Shown piece by piece: positions 45,687 through 57,770 of a stretch of DNA of 64,000 nt (position 1 is the first letter of the stretch; each line of letters begins with the position of its first letter). The DNA lies in the NCBI GenBank assembly GCA_004026145.2, contig CP034976.1:7914678-7978677 (forward strand), given 5' to 3'. A model generated the notes under the pieces. It was given only the letters and a program-made list of their open reading frames with translations. It had not been told where the DNA came from and did no database searches. The translations under genes and the position numbers were made by a program. This stretch comes from Takifugu bimaculatus (Eukaryota; Chordata; Actinopteri; Tetraodontiformes; Tetraodontidae).

Positions 45687-47586
45687 TTTTCCCGAAGAAT
45701 TTCATTACAAAAGGCGGCCATATGCATTGAAATACTGCCGGCAAGCAGGGGTCATGTAGCTCGATACTGAATTTCCCTTGCCTTTTGTGCAATCTTAATT
45801 GTCTGTCATTTCTGTCTGCGGCCCCGTCTGTGCGCGCTCCAAATAAAACCTATGGAAACATGAAAGGTGGAGCACTGCCCTCACTTTCATCAAGAGATCG
45901 CTTACCAGGCCTCGCCATGGCTACCCCTGGCTTGTGTTACATTCTTCATAAAAGTAGCTCTTGTTTCACCGATGCTCTGCCCCATCTGGGCGATGGACTC
46001 ATCTGTCAAGTCAAGCTCCCAGGCAAATTCTTCCCCTTTTCCAAACCCTACTGCCGTCTCCCCTCTGTTCATTTTCTCCCCCTCGTTTTCGGGCTCCGTG
46101 ATGCCCTCTGATGCCGCTGACAGTCGGTGCTAGGGCCGGATGCCACGGTCAATTTAAATTGTGCTACCGTCTCTGTCATTGTCTTCATCCAAGTATTTTG
46201 ACCTCTACGTGTCCTCATCAGAATGTAGCCTCTACAAACAGAATGGATGCCGCGCGTTCCGTTGACGGTTGAGGGTATTCATACCGCAGAAACCCCTTAG
46301 CCACGTCAGGAGCCGCAGCAAAACTTTGACAGGCAGTTTAAAACCTTGGGGGAATTGGGTCACAGAGGAGTGGGAGACGGGATGCTGGCTCGTGGGGATT
46401 TGAGCGGTAGTTCTCTAGAGGACTGGAAATCTTTCAGTCTGTGGACAGCGTCCTTCAAATTTCACCCCACTTCTAAGTTTTGTCAGCTCACACTGGAGTT
46501 TGCAGGAATACAAACTGTATTGCTCCAAGAGGAAACGTGACTATAGAGTGTTTAAACATCCACTCAACATACTGATTGTGTATAGCAAATGTCCTGGAAA
46601 GAAAGCCTTGAGATTTATGATTTTTGACTTGCACCCATCAACAGTACACTGATTTATTACGTGCAAAGCTGCCGCCCGGCAATTACACATCGCAGGATCC
46701 ACATACAAAATGGTTGTGTTATTTTAAGCAGATTCCCTCTTAAAGGGGCTAAGAGCCGTGCATTTCTGTTTTAAAGTGGTCTTATCACCAAGGCTGTCGA
46801 CCCACTCGAATGTCTGACAGCTTCGGCCCAGGCACCGAGCAGCCCCGGTTGCATTTTCCGCTGTTAGCGACGGACAGGCAAAACAGCCTCACTACACCTC
46901 TATTCTTCCCCTCATGCCAGAGAGTGGCACAAACCTTTTCCCGTACTTCTCTTTGGCCATAGTGCCCTTTTGCTGAGTTAATATGGAATGAAGTACATGT
47001 GATCTGTTTATGAACGCAACATCAAAGCAGAAATTTGCAAAGTAGCAGATTTTGTGGTTCTGTTCTACAGGTATAAAGTCTACACTTGACAATAAATTAA
47101 ATTATAGTGTCCTAAAGGGTTATTTCAGGTCTGTTTTTGTTCACATGTGCATTCTTTTGCCTCACCCAGGGGTCAGTGTTCAGTCGAAGGCCTCAGCCAT
47201 GTGTAGTAAAGTAAACCAAGCCCTGGCATTGTATACAGAGGGGCCTGTAATATTCATTATATGTAACAACACACGGAGCTGAGGGTTAAACTCTTTTCAC
47301 ATTCCAGGACAGATATTAGTCAGCATTTCAGTTTATTTGTTCAGGGGTAAGATAAACCAGAATGCTCTTGGCCTCCTGCTCCAGATCTGCAACACTGACC
47401 AGTTTGTTTGAACAAAGGGAAGTGCTCTCTTTGACAAATAGTCCAATAACAGAAGATAACGCATACACAGCCTCGAAACGAAGATAATGCCACTGTCCAG
47501 CTGTGACTGGAAATTATTAGATCTTCACTCTTTTATCTGCTTTGATGTTGTGTTCTTTGGCAATAGCAATATGGCATTTATCAGAG
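45687..47586. other. Non-coding stretch, no gene supported
   Basis: Frames at 45785-46133 (108 and 88 codons) overlap in two phases and are unrecognised. A TTCTACAG|GTATAA motif near 47063-47076 is weakly splice-like. Nothing else is supported. Confidence 0.55.
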
Positions 47587-47616
47587 CCCCCCCCCCCACA
47601 CACACACACACACACA
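47587..47616. repeat. C11 run fused to (CA)n
   Basis: Poly-C at 47587-47597 passes directly into about ten CA units. Confidence 0.95.
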
Positions 47617-48059
47617 TTCACACCAAGAACATCCTGTATCAGTGAAACTGGAGATCCTGACACAGCAGTGAGCTCGTTGCCTGGAAGTTATTTAAAAGGA
47701 CTGACATTTTAGGAATAAGATCAGAGGTAAGCACTTAGAAAACGTAAGTGTATCGCTGCAAGTTTCCATTAAACAATCCACGACTTCAAAATATCCCGAT
47801 CCTTCATCTGCACACATCTGCTGTCCTCTGTCTTTTTTTCCTCCTTTTTTTGTTTTTTTGGAAGTGGCTGTGTAGCACTTCTTGACAAGTGTTTTTCTCG
47901 ATGCGAGACCGCACGTCCTTCAACTTGGAGCCACCCACGCGCAACTTTTGTCTTTGGTTAAGGCAGCACATGGCAGCTTTTCTTGCCACATGACTCACAG
48001 CTTGTGACCACGTTCATCTCCTGGAAAGAAAAAAAAAACATGATCATCTCTAAACAGTC
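47617..48059. other. Non-coding stretch, nothing recognised
   Basis: Mixed DNA with T-runs near 47828-47860. A good donor match CAGAG|GTAAGC occurs near 47722-47731 (plus) but no convincing acceptor precedes it. Confidence 0.55.
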
Positions 48060-48420
48060 TTATAGTAATTTTGACCATATTTTTGGATAAATCATAATGC
48101 GTGATAACATGTCTTTTGTGTTTACTGGCTTATGATCAATATTCTACAAAAATAATAAAAACACTATTTATTTGTCTGCAAATAATATAAATAAAATTAG
48201 CAGTACTGGTGCTGGTGCTTCTAATCCTAACATCCCAATGAACCCTTTTTGTAACATGAAAAAGTAAAATGAAAGAAAAGATTATACTCACATTATATAT
48301 ATATGTAATTTAGAAAATGAAAAAAAGAAACTGTGATGATATTATTGAGAAACAGTAGCATTAACACAACAGAACATTAACATAAAAACCACGCATAACA
48401 AGTTTCACCTAAGCAACATA
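48060..48420. other. AT-rich filler
   Basis: Very AT-rich with (AT)n at about 48294-48305 and several A-runs. No feature recognised. Confidence 0.7.
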
Positions 48421-48879
48421 ATGAGGATCAAATGTGCACGATCTGATGGTGCATGATTGTCAAAAAGAAGGAAGATGACCCTTGTTTGCAATGTGCTCAT
48501 ATAATGTGCTCAATATGCTTCATATAAACACTCTGAAAACAAATGCTAATATTTTACCATGTAAGTGTAATGAGTATGTGTTAAGTAAACACATACATGG
48601 AATACAAATACACAAAAACACACTCACAACTAACACAAAGCCATACTCATCAAACAAACCAAACCACTCATTTGCTCTGGCTGTTAAAATGGTTTTAATT
48701 AACTGGAAGTTGTGGCGTTCCCTCTCTGACGGCACACGGCCTGCCCGTCATAGTCACTTCCTGATGTGTCCCAAGGATGAACTTCGGGGGGAGAAAGAAA
48801 TGCGACTTCCTCTTAACCAAAACCAGCCTCCAGTGAGACGGCCTGCACGCTGCTCCCCTCTCCCCTCACCATCGTGTTC
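48421..48879. other. Non-coding stretch with an unrecognised 136-codon frame
   Basis: A plus-strand frame at 48482-48892 is open for 136 codons, rich in Asn, Thr and Lys in the AT-rich first half and in Arg, Pro and Ser in the second. That shift follows base composition. There is no domain and no splice signal that makes sense. I treat it as chance. Confidence 0.4.
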
Positions 48880-49470
48880 AATTGTGTCCTAATTGTCGAA
48901 CTCGCGCTCCGCAGAAGAAGTTGCTGACATGAGAAATTAGGCAATCAGGATGGCATTAGCGCGTGAGCGGAGAAGCGCCCGCGTGCTTCTACTACTGTAT
49001 AATGTATAGGCCCCAATGGGGGGTGCAAATAAGCAGGAAAATGCTGGCTTCACTCTTTGATGTGATGGCTGCTCCCAAATTAAACTCTTAGTCACAGTGC
49101 TATCAAAAGGATATGGCTGTTAGCAGTGGCCTGCTCTGATCTGAACGCACTTCTGGATCTCATTACAATGTGACTTCTGATTGATGCCCTTAAGGGTGAA
49201 TCATCGGAGAGTAAACACACGTTCCTGCTCCTTCCAGGAGGCTGTCGCGGGAGAGTCGTGCACTCATGGATTAATACTGCAGAATTAATTCAAGTGTTGG
49301 CAAATAAAGAAGCATAATTTGCTCAGCGAATGAATATCTGTCACTGTTTTCATGCAAATGTTACAGCCGGAGACAAAGTCACTATTCAGTCGAATTCTTT
49401 TGTGCTATTAAAGTACATTTGATTTTATTTGTAATGCGCTATGCAAACTGTTGTGGGATGCTGTCAAGAG
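48880..49470. promoter_or_regulatory. Candidate conserved non-coding element(s)
   Basis: About 590 bp of largely non-repetitive DNA. Motifs: CATGGATTAATACTGC, CAGAATTAATTCAAG, AAAGAAGCATAATTTGC and octamer ATGCAAAT at 49352-49359. The AGAATTAATTC core is close to palindromic. One of the stronger CNE-like blocks by texture, unverified. Confidence 0.4.
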
Positions 49471-49968
49471 GAAATAAACTGGGTCAGGTATGGCGCTGTG
49501 TTAAAAAAGAAAGAAAAAAGGCAGGAAAGAAGAGAACCCCCACTCCAAAAAAGAAGAAAAAAAAGTCCTGGGGGATTCAATGAGATTACCCCCTAGAAGA
49601 TTGAATTAGTTTGGCCAACAGAAGGAAGAAATGCTAGAAACTAATGACAAATAACAAGCTTGTGACAATTCATCAGGCCACTTCACAGAGGGGAGGGTCT
49701 CTATGGAATGCCTGGGACGGGACCTTTCCCCCTGCGCAATGTTATTCTAACAAACAATGTCAATGAGATGGCATCCTACCTCTCACCAATTTGCATGGTT
49801 GTCAGAGGAGTGAAAGCCAGTTTAAAGGTACATCCTTTATGTGCCAGAGAAAGGATTAGGGCCAGCGCCACAAAGAGGCTTTGATTTTCTTACAAATATG
49901 TATAAGAAGTTTGGCTGAGAAAAGTGAGTTTTCAAAAGCTGCAACTTTCCCCTTGTGAGATTTCTCTC
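49471..49968. other. Non-coding stretch, A-rich tracts
   Basis: A/G-rich low complexity at about 49502-49567. An inverted octamer ATTTGCAT lies at 49789-49796. No gene. Confidence 0.6.
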
Positions 49969-49972
49969 TTTT

Positions 49973-50003
<31 letters not shown>

Positions 50004-50008
50004 GGGGG
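49969..50008. repeat. T14-G26 homopolymer junction
   Basis: Fourteen T residues directly followed by 26 G residues. G26 has strong quadruplex potential. Such junctions are hard to sequence and exact length may be wrong. Confidence 0.95.
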
Positions 50009-52290
50009 CATCTCTGTGTGAAAAAAGAAACTCTTCCAAGTTCACCCGACTTAGAATAAGATGATATAAATATATTCCACAACGTCTAGGCCAAAACATT
50101 GTTGTAAACTTTTACTCGACCATTGAACGAAATAAAGAAAAAAATGACAGAAAGTAAAAGTAATCAAAGCACATCTTTAATTTCAAGATAACTTTTGGTT
50201 TCTCCTGTCCAAGGTGGAATTAATCCAGGGACCATTTTCCTTTTATTCCCTTGGTTTTGTTTTCTTTCAGCCTTTGACTATATTGTCACGCCGATACAAC
50301 ACAAATGCAAGAAAAGCAAGCCGGTGTGTGTGAGCCATATGTACTTAGCAAAGGGGTTAGAGTGCAGACCTCATTAGCATGTATAAACTCCCCGTGTCAA
50401 GAGGTCGCCTTTGACCCTAACACACAAAATCTTGCTCAAAACACGGCTGACACAAAGTATATCCATGTGGGTGAGGGATGTGCTCTTGCTGGCAAGTGCT
50501 TACGTGTGACTCAGTGCTCAAGATTGTAAAACTAGCTTGGGATGCCTTTATTGCTTCAACATGTTGCCGCACAATATCGAATAAGAGCAATTTTTCATGG
50601 ATGTGTTCTTGTTTTACTCACCTTTTGAAATGATTAGCGTCGGTAAAAGTGCACATCCTGAAAGTACAAGAGTGTCACCTGCATTTAATGGTGCGATAAA
50701 TATGTTTAGATTTAATTCAGTCGTTATCTGGAATATGTTTTCAGAGAATTTGAAACTGTGGAAAACTGGCTTCACATCCTTCGGTGGACATCTGCACATG
50801 CTCACAGCAGAACTTTGCAGGGCTTCTTCGCCGTCCGTCAGATGCTCTGCGACTTTAAGTCGCCTAATCGATTAGCGGCTACATGGCAACAGTTTCTATG
50901 ACAACTCCGGTTGACAATGTAAGTCTTTACACACAAACACACAAACACTCACACAGAAACACACTTCTTCATGCTTAAAAAAGATCATCGGAGACGCTGT
51001 GTCCCTTCGCCTGGCAGTCCGACACAATGTGTTCCAGTTCACTTTCATCATGTCGTACCAGCTGAACATGGTGTCGCTTTCAGCCCTGCCCTGTGGGACG
51101 CCAGCCTTTTCTCTCACCGCGTGTTTGTGTGCGCGCGTGCGTGTCGTGCTACACTGTCCCGAGCTTTCGTGATCTCCCTGTTCCAGGGCCTCCAGCATGG
51201 ATTGGCCATAGAGCCCCACTGTGGCCATCTTGGATGAATACAAACTGGAGACTCTACCAGAATCCCACCAATGCAACCCCCTAAAGCACATCTGTCCGAC
51301 AGAGCCGGCCTGCCAAGTGGGCTGCTACGGTCCCCATCTCTTCTTCAACTCTCTTTTCTTTCCTACTCTTTCTCTAGGCTAACAAAGTGTCCCTGACAAA
51401 ATCGTGATGGGTCTAGTGTTGACTCTCCATCCTGCCCCCCTCCCCCTCTTCAACCTCCAGCAACAAACTACCAGCCAACTTGAGAAACTTCCTCTTTTGG
51501 AGCTTCGCTGAGGTCCTGTGAAAATGTCCTCCGCTTCGCATGTTTACAGGCCAAATCATGAAACCTGATCGCATCCTCTAATAACAGTAATTGTGTTTAT
51601 ATCAGGAGTGAGAGACACCGACAGACTGGTGCAGCGGTAGTCCACCAGTACATTGCTCCCCTCTAATTGTTTGATTACAGTATGCTGCCCGGGACACTCG
51701 GTAATGTAATCACGCTTACACATTCATTTCTTTCTCGTCTTTCGCTCTTTACAGTTCTTGTGGAAACAGCTGTCCAGCCACATAATACAGTCCCCGACGA
51801 CTTGTGTCAACAGGCTGGCGAAAATAACAATGTCCTCATTGTTTGGACAGGCCACCGTTCCAGACTGTCCGAATCTTCGTCTGTTGACGTTCTTGAATAC
51901 CTGGTGATATTAATTCTTGACCCCAACAGTGACTCCCCATGACCTGATAACAGGAGCCCCCATTTCTGTAAATACACAGGACAAATTCTGACGTTAAACC
52001 CGATCTCGGTTTTAACTAGCACAATAATTACGACCGCTATATAACATAAATGAAAACAAGAATAATACACGAGAGATTGTGTTCAGCGTCACACGTAAAA
52101 GGGTGTAATCTAATTAGGCTGTTATTGAATTCAAGTTTTCGTGCTTGTGTGTAACAAGGCAGGGTTATCGCAGTCATTTCTGTGCCTGTTTCCTTGGAGC
52201 GAACCGCAAGAACTGATGTTCTGTCCATCTTCAGCTTTCAGGTTCATTTCTGAACGGAGACCGCACACATACATCGGATACATTTGCAGT
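50009..52290. other. Non-coding stretch, splice-like motifs but no gene supported
   Basis: Acceptor-like signals occur on the plus strand at 50270 (TGTTTTCTTTCAG) and 51754 (TTTCGCTCTTTACAG), each followed by an open frame of tens of codons (to about 50377 and 51942) that I do not recognise and that lacks a good donor. A DR1-like TCGCCTTTGACCC lies at about 50404-50416. A 131-codon minus-strand frame at 50896-51291 is unrecognised. Confidence 0.45.
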
Positions 52291-52384
52291 TTTGTATTTT
52301 CCAAGTGACCTTAAGCAGCTGCGGACGCTCCGCCGGTGGACCAATTAAACGTCGGGGCACAAGTGTTAGCGGTCCCGCGGGAGG

Positions 52385-52472
52385 CAAATGTAAACAAAGC
52401 CCAGGTTTCCATTTTCAATGTGAAAGTTTGAATTAAATATCTCCTTTCACATGTCTGCTTTGTTTACATTTG
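52385..52472. repeat. Perfect 16-bp inverted repeat with forkhead motifs, nested arms
   Basis: CAAATGTAAACAAAGC (52385-52400) is the exact reverse complement of GCTTTGTTTACATTTG (52457-52472), separated by 56 bp. Each arm contains GTAAACA, the core forkhead (FOX) site. Inside the loop a second inverted pair, ATGTGAAAG (52418-52426) and CTTTCACAT (52444-52452), forms 9-bp arms. The DNA could extrude as a cruciform or the transcript could fold into a hairpin; alternatively it is a paired-site enhancer. Confidence 0.85.
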
Positions 52473-52899
52473 GTTTCCTCTTGTATTCCTTCGGGGGAAA
52501 CTTGGAAACGGCAATAATGTCAGGACGAGCTATGCCTTTAATGACTCAGATGGGAAGGAGCTCTCCTCCTTGGGCCTGTGCAACGCCAACACAGCGCCAT
52601 GGGTGTTTGCACAAAAGGCCTAATCAATTCTGAAGCCCCGTACGTAGGTAAAATAAATGAGACTTCAAACAGAGTAAAGTAGCGCTTGAGGGATGAAAAC
52701 ATGCCACAAAAGGAGGCGCGCTCGACGTGACACATGCGAGGTTTCATCTGTGAGGAACGCCAGCGCACCGCGGCCTGTTTAACGTAAACTCGGAGAGGTT
52801 GGATTTGTTTGGTGTCAAATCTGGTAAATAATTAGTTGGTTCGAGGCAACGCGGAGTTCTTCAGAGACCAGTGACATGAAAGTCTAAACAACAATGGAT
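52473..52899. other. Non-coding stretch, nothing recognised
   Basis: Mixed DNA with scattered CpGs (about 52690-52800). No exon or RNA gene is recognised. Confidence 0.55.
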
Positions 52900-53220
52900 A
52901 TTCTGGGGAAATATGCTCCCGTGCTTCATCTACTTCATTTCCTAATTTATTAGTATTTCTTTTTTCCATATTTACAGCTACAAATAAAGAGACAAAAAAA
53001 CAACGTATTACCCACGAGTGATGTATGGCTCATCTTTTCTGGGACGCACAATTTTCCTTTAATGTATGATTTATAAGATTTATACAAACTTAAAATATTT
53101 ACATATGCAATTATGAAGGAATCTGTAAAGGTGATCTATCTTCTGCTTTTAAAAATATTGTCCTAAGTGCCTCGCATATACCCCCTTTCCTATATATACA
53201 TTATATATATATATCACTTC
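52900..53220. other. AT-rich filler with (TA)n
   Basis: AT-rich with a (TA)n-like tract at about 53191-53213. No other feature. Confidence 0.7.
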
Positions 53221-55013
53221 TCAGTTTGACCTCAGACCATATTGCCTGGTTTTTAAGTCGTACAAATGTGCTGTAAGAGTCGGGGTCCTGTCCTCGGTAA
53301 TGACGGGGGATCAGTTCCAGGGAAACCGCAAACGTAAAGCAACACATAGCTCATCCTCCACACGTTCCCGTTTTACAACGTGGACATTTCAGGCGTTTGC
53401 CAGAGCTTGTTGGAGACGCGCTGCCTTCAGGATCAGCGGTAAATTCGGCCCTCAGAAATGTCTGCTCTAACCAAACATTATCTGTTGGTGATTATCTCGC
53501 ACCGCGGCTGAGACAGTGGGACCCAGTGCACAGAAGTGGCCCCGGGGAGCCCTCCCCTTTTTTTTTGAAAACTAATGTTTACAATCGTTTAGGGGCGTCC
53601 GTGGAAGGCCAACAGGAGACGCTGGCGTATGTTTGTCTCCATTTAGAGGATTGTGGTTAATCTGGGGCTCATGTGGCGACCTCATGGGCTCCTCATCTGC
53701 CCTAAATCTCCCGCTGCTCTATCCTCCCCTGTCCTCTCCTGCTATCACCCTTTTTTTTAACCATTTCTTTTTGGTTTTGCTTTCTTATTTATAATTCTTT
53801 CAGTTTTTAATCATGCTTTGGTTTTTGTTTTTTGGTTGTCGCTGGACTCTCTTTCTGCTGTTATGGGGCCACTCACCATATCTACTGTCTCCAGCCATCC
53901 ATGTCATCTGCCGGTATGTGCTGATGGCTGGCTTTTATAAAGACTTTCATCTGTGCATCATGTGCAGCAATAACTGGAAGAGGATGTGGCTGAATAAATC
54001 AATTTGTCACATGAGCAAAATCTCAGTGCGAAGGTTCACGGGCAGGTTCCCGCGACTCGTCTGGTGTCTTCTCTTCCATCACGGCTTTTCTTTAACGGCG
54101 CGCTCTTTTAGACAAAAGCTGGAAGGCATCTTGCTTTTCCTCATGCTGGATTTTACCTGCTGGTCTTCTGGGTGAAGGCGACTCCAGATGTGCGTAACAC
54201 ACTGACGTCATAGACTGACTCAGCACTGATGTCACCGCAGTGTTGAAGGATTTATTTTATTTTCATGGGAGCTTGAACCGTGGCTCCTGGTGTTCCCGTG
54301 AAGTGTGCAGTTAGATGATCTGAAATGAATGCTGCACACCTGCTTTTAAAGCTTTCGAATTTAGGATAATTCTTCATATATTTACATTGTGTAGCTTTGG
54401 AAAAAGAATCAGAAGATGGAAATTAAGGAAGCTACATTGGAGAAAAAAAAATCCACAGAACTCCACAGAAGCTAAAGGGTTTTTCTGTATATTATTATTA
54501 TTAAGATCTACATTTTTATTTTTATTTTACATTAGAATTTTGCAGCTGGTTTTGGGTAATGCTAATGTTTTTCAGCGATTTTGAAACTGCATCGACATTT
54601 GATAATTACTCAAGTAACTGGAATTAGGGCAATTCTGAAAGCTATTGTCTTCTAATTAATTTAGATTAAAGTCATATCCATGTAAGTTTGTTCTTTCCTC
54701 TCCATGACAGTCCCTCAGGGTCTGTGACTGCAGTTCATCATCACTCTCGGCTTCACGGACTCATTTAGTTTTGAGTCTTTCTTGGTCAGAATAAGTGTCT
54801 CCTTTTTTCAGTTTGTCACAAGAAGCATGCTGACATTTATATTCGGACAGAATTCCTTGTTTCATAATCCTAGTGCTTCGAGTACATGGAAAGAGTAAAA
54901 AGAAAACTCTCAGGTGTCATATATTGATGCTTTAATTTTGAAAAACACATCAACAAATAAAATCCATGGGAAGATTTGAAAAGTAACATAATGATTGTGG
55001 TCAGAAATAACAT
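53221..55013. other. Non-coding stretch, no gene supported
   Basis: The 120-codon plus-strand frame at 53813-54175 is Leu/Phe/Cys-rich over T-rich DNA and could look membrane-like, but it has no consistent segment pattern, no splice context and no recognisable family. (TTATTA)-like tracts lie near 54490-54530. Confidence 0.5.
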
Positions 55014-55025
55014 CACTCACACACT

Positions 55026-55056
<31 letters not shown>

Positions 55057-55066
55057 ACACACACAC
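55014..55066. repeat. (CA)n microsatellite with TC interruptions
   Basis: 53 bp of CA alternation interrupted by CTCA steps near 55025 and 55051. Confidence 0.95.
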
Positions 55067-57595
55067 TAGAAGAGAAAACACAGCTGAGAAGGAAATGGCG
55101 TCCTGGGGTCTTTAGTTGGACCCGTTTGTTTATTTTCCTCACATGGTGCGTCAGGGACGAGCTGCTCGCGGTTAGGCTGGTAGCTTCTCAGAAGATTAGC
55201 TCATATATAAAAGTTATGCGCGGGCCGTGTTTTTCATTATTTCGTGATTTATGATGTTTCATCGTACTCGGTAAAATCGTGCGTTTAGTCACGCCTGTAA
55301 CACATGTGCTCCAACACTATCAAAACAACTTGTTGAACGGGGGGGTGTTGGGAGCAGAGATTGTACAGCGCCTGAGCGCTGGATAAACGTTTGGTGTTCC
55401 CTGCTGCCTCGCCTGCGCCTGGATTATAAAGGGCAGATATACAGGACTTCAGAGTGGGCCAATTAACAGCCCCAGCAGCAACCGCCACGCAGGAGGGTCC
55501 CTCATAAAGACTTCACCCTATGGTGTGAGCCCCGCAACTTCCCAGTGCTTCATCCAGGGCCCAGTCTGTACACACAGCTGTTAAACTGGCAGCTTTTTAA
55601 GGAGCCCCAGAATCGCCGACAGGCCCAGGAGTCCGTAAAGATCCTTCCCAGCGAGTGCTTTCCCAAAGGAAGGAGAGTGAGATGACAAGGAAGCAGAGAG
55701 AGTGAGGGGAGGGTGAGCAAGGCAGCTGGTCAATCAAGGTCCCGTCCTTGGTAGGAGAAATGATCGAGTCACCGAACTTTTCCTCTGTCCCGCTATCTCT
55801 CCATCTCCTCTTCCATTCTTGGCTACTCTTTTCTCCCTCTTTTTTCCCAATGATTGCAATTGTGGACCAGCCAATAACACACATGGGGGGTGTGAGGCCT
55901 GCTGAAGACTTGGAACTTCCAATCGTCCATGCCAGCACCGCTTCCACCCCTTACCAACTGCTGGCATTCCAACAGCTTTGACACATATTTTAAAAGTCGC
56001 TGTGCATCAGAACTGTACTAATCTTAGTTAAAAGGCAAAGCACCATTCACTGTTTTGATTTTATTTTCTTGCCTGCGCAGTAGCCCAGCGGCACAGGCTG
56101 TAGATTGCTGGGATGGAAGGACACACTGGCTATGCACGGATTAACAGGCTTATGAAATTTTTAAATTGGAAAGATATCCACTCTTTTGGCAAAGTGTACA
56201 GCGATTAAGCTGACACATACGTATTTACAGCAGAAGCCCGGTGTGTAACGGTAATAACTGCTTAAGTGTTGTTCAATCTAAAGCTAACACTGATCGGGCG
56301 GATGCAAAAATCTGGCTTTGGATTTGCAACTGTAGGCTAGAGCCCAACACAAAAACGCGACTTAGATCTAGCAAAGAATTTTGCATTTCAGGTGTTTATT
56401 GTGCTTTTGCCTGTGCTTGTATGTGCATTTGATAGGATGATTCATTAAAATGCATACATTGTTTGGCCACCTCCTCTGAGGGTGTGTTGTATGCATGGTT
56501 GAGAGTATATGCCAGGGATCAAACGCCTCCAAATTGCGCGTGGTTGCATTCATTTACACTGCCTACGTACATTTGCACGCGTTTGAAGTCCATCAGTCGA
56601 GGGTCTTCTCCATTGTTCCTGCACGCTGGAGCAGAGATAAAGCGGCTGACCACATGCTAGACACTATTGGCCACAGATGTGCCCGAACAGATCACAGGGA
56701 GAATGTGACGGCATGTCCTCAAGATGTGGACGCGTATTTTTAAACTTTGATGCAAACAAGATTTGCCATAAAAAAATGCTTTGTTCATGTGATTCACATG
56801 GTCTCAATAAGAGAGCTCATACATATTATATGCCTACGCGGGACTTTTTTTGTCTCAGTATTAATGTCTGTTGATCTCGAGATTTTCAGAATGGAAACTG
56901 AGCCCCCTGGTTAACGGGGAAAAAATGTTCCTTTGATGACATAGATTACATGTACAGCATGTCGGTGGCAGAGACAGTAGTTACAATAATAGTTTGTGAT
57001 GTCTTTCAGTTTGGGGTTACGGATGGTCTTAGGTTCAATGATTTTAAGCTAAAAGACATGAGGATCATTTTCAAAAACAAGATTGACCAATGTTCCCATG
57101 CTGTGTTAAACCAAAACTCAATATTTAGGTCAGTTCTTTCATTTTTAAGACTATATTTGGCTACCTGTAACATCCCAATTGCCTCTGAAAATGCCTTTAT
57201 ATTGCATATATTCCAGGAGACGCTTGTGTATTGTGTATTTTTTTTCATTCATATTTCAAGACCTTTTATTGAAAACATATTTCTATTGGCTGTCCCATTC
57301 AACCCAAAGCTGACTTCTCAGATGTAATTCTGCAGGTGCGCGCAGGATAGTTTAGCAGCTATTATTTGGCACGTCCATCTCCTGTCGAAATGGTGTCCTA
57401 CCCCATGTGTCTTGGATAAGATTACATGCTGCACCATGTGGGGGGGAACAGCAGGCGTGAAGACAGAGCCTCCAGTTCAAGCAAAGGGGAAAGGTATCAC
57501 TGCGAGGCGGTCCGGCCCGGTTTAGTTCAGGTCCGCGCGTGAGAAGCGATCGCTCCGACATATTGTGCTCTCGTCTCGCTCTTCCTGTGTTTCAG
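55067..57595. other. Non-coding stretch, no gene supported
   Basis: Overlapping frames at 55597-55981 on both strands and a 125-codon plus-strand frame at 56950-57327 have no recognisable domain. No RNA gene or transposon is seen. A G9 run lies near 57439-57448 as GGGGGGGAAC. Confidence 0.5.
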
Positions 57596-57764
57596 GTGAG
57601 CCGCCAGTCGGTGCGCTGGCTGCCGCACACGAGGTGACAGCTTCTGACAATGTAATTGTCTGCTGTGGACAAGGCGATGAAGGCTTGAGCAGATACTGGG
57701 TTTCCCATCTGGAAATTATTCATAACTCATGCAGGGTGGTGGCATTAGACTGGAAATTGGAAAT
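57596..57764 (+). other. Candidate recursive-splicing (RS) exon, 169 nt
   Basis: A pyrimidine-rich run (CGCTCTTCCTGTGTTTCAG, ending at 57595) is immediately followed by GTGAG at 57596, so acceptor and donor halves are juxtaposed as in vertebrate ratchet sites. 169 nt downstream, GAAAT|GTAAGT (donor at 57765-57770) gives the second donor that RS-exon definition needs. One frame is open across the whole interval (from an ATG at 57565 to a stop at 57766) but is not recognised. The interval is non-repetitive and CNE-like (GACAATGTAATTGTC, GAAATTATTCATAAC). It could also be a plain CNE. Confidence 0.3.
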
Positions 57765-57770
57765 GTAAGT

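Noticed and set aside
48482..48892. 136-codon plus-strand open frame
   Set aside because: Residue use switches with base composition along the frame; no family signature.
50271..50377. Possible exon after TGTTTTCTTTCAG
   Set aside because: Open frame of about 35 codons is unrecognised and the only donor candidate lies in a GTGTGTG run.
51755..51942. Possible exon after TTTCGCTCTTTACAG
   Set aside because: Acceptor is good, but the frame is unrecognised and the donor (CTG|GTGATA) is poor.
53813..54175. Hydrophobic 120-codon plus-strand frame resembling a membrane protein
   Set aside because: Hydrophobicity follows T-rich DNA; no regular segment pattern or family match.
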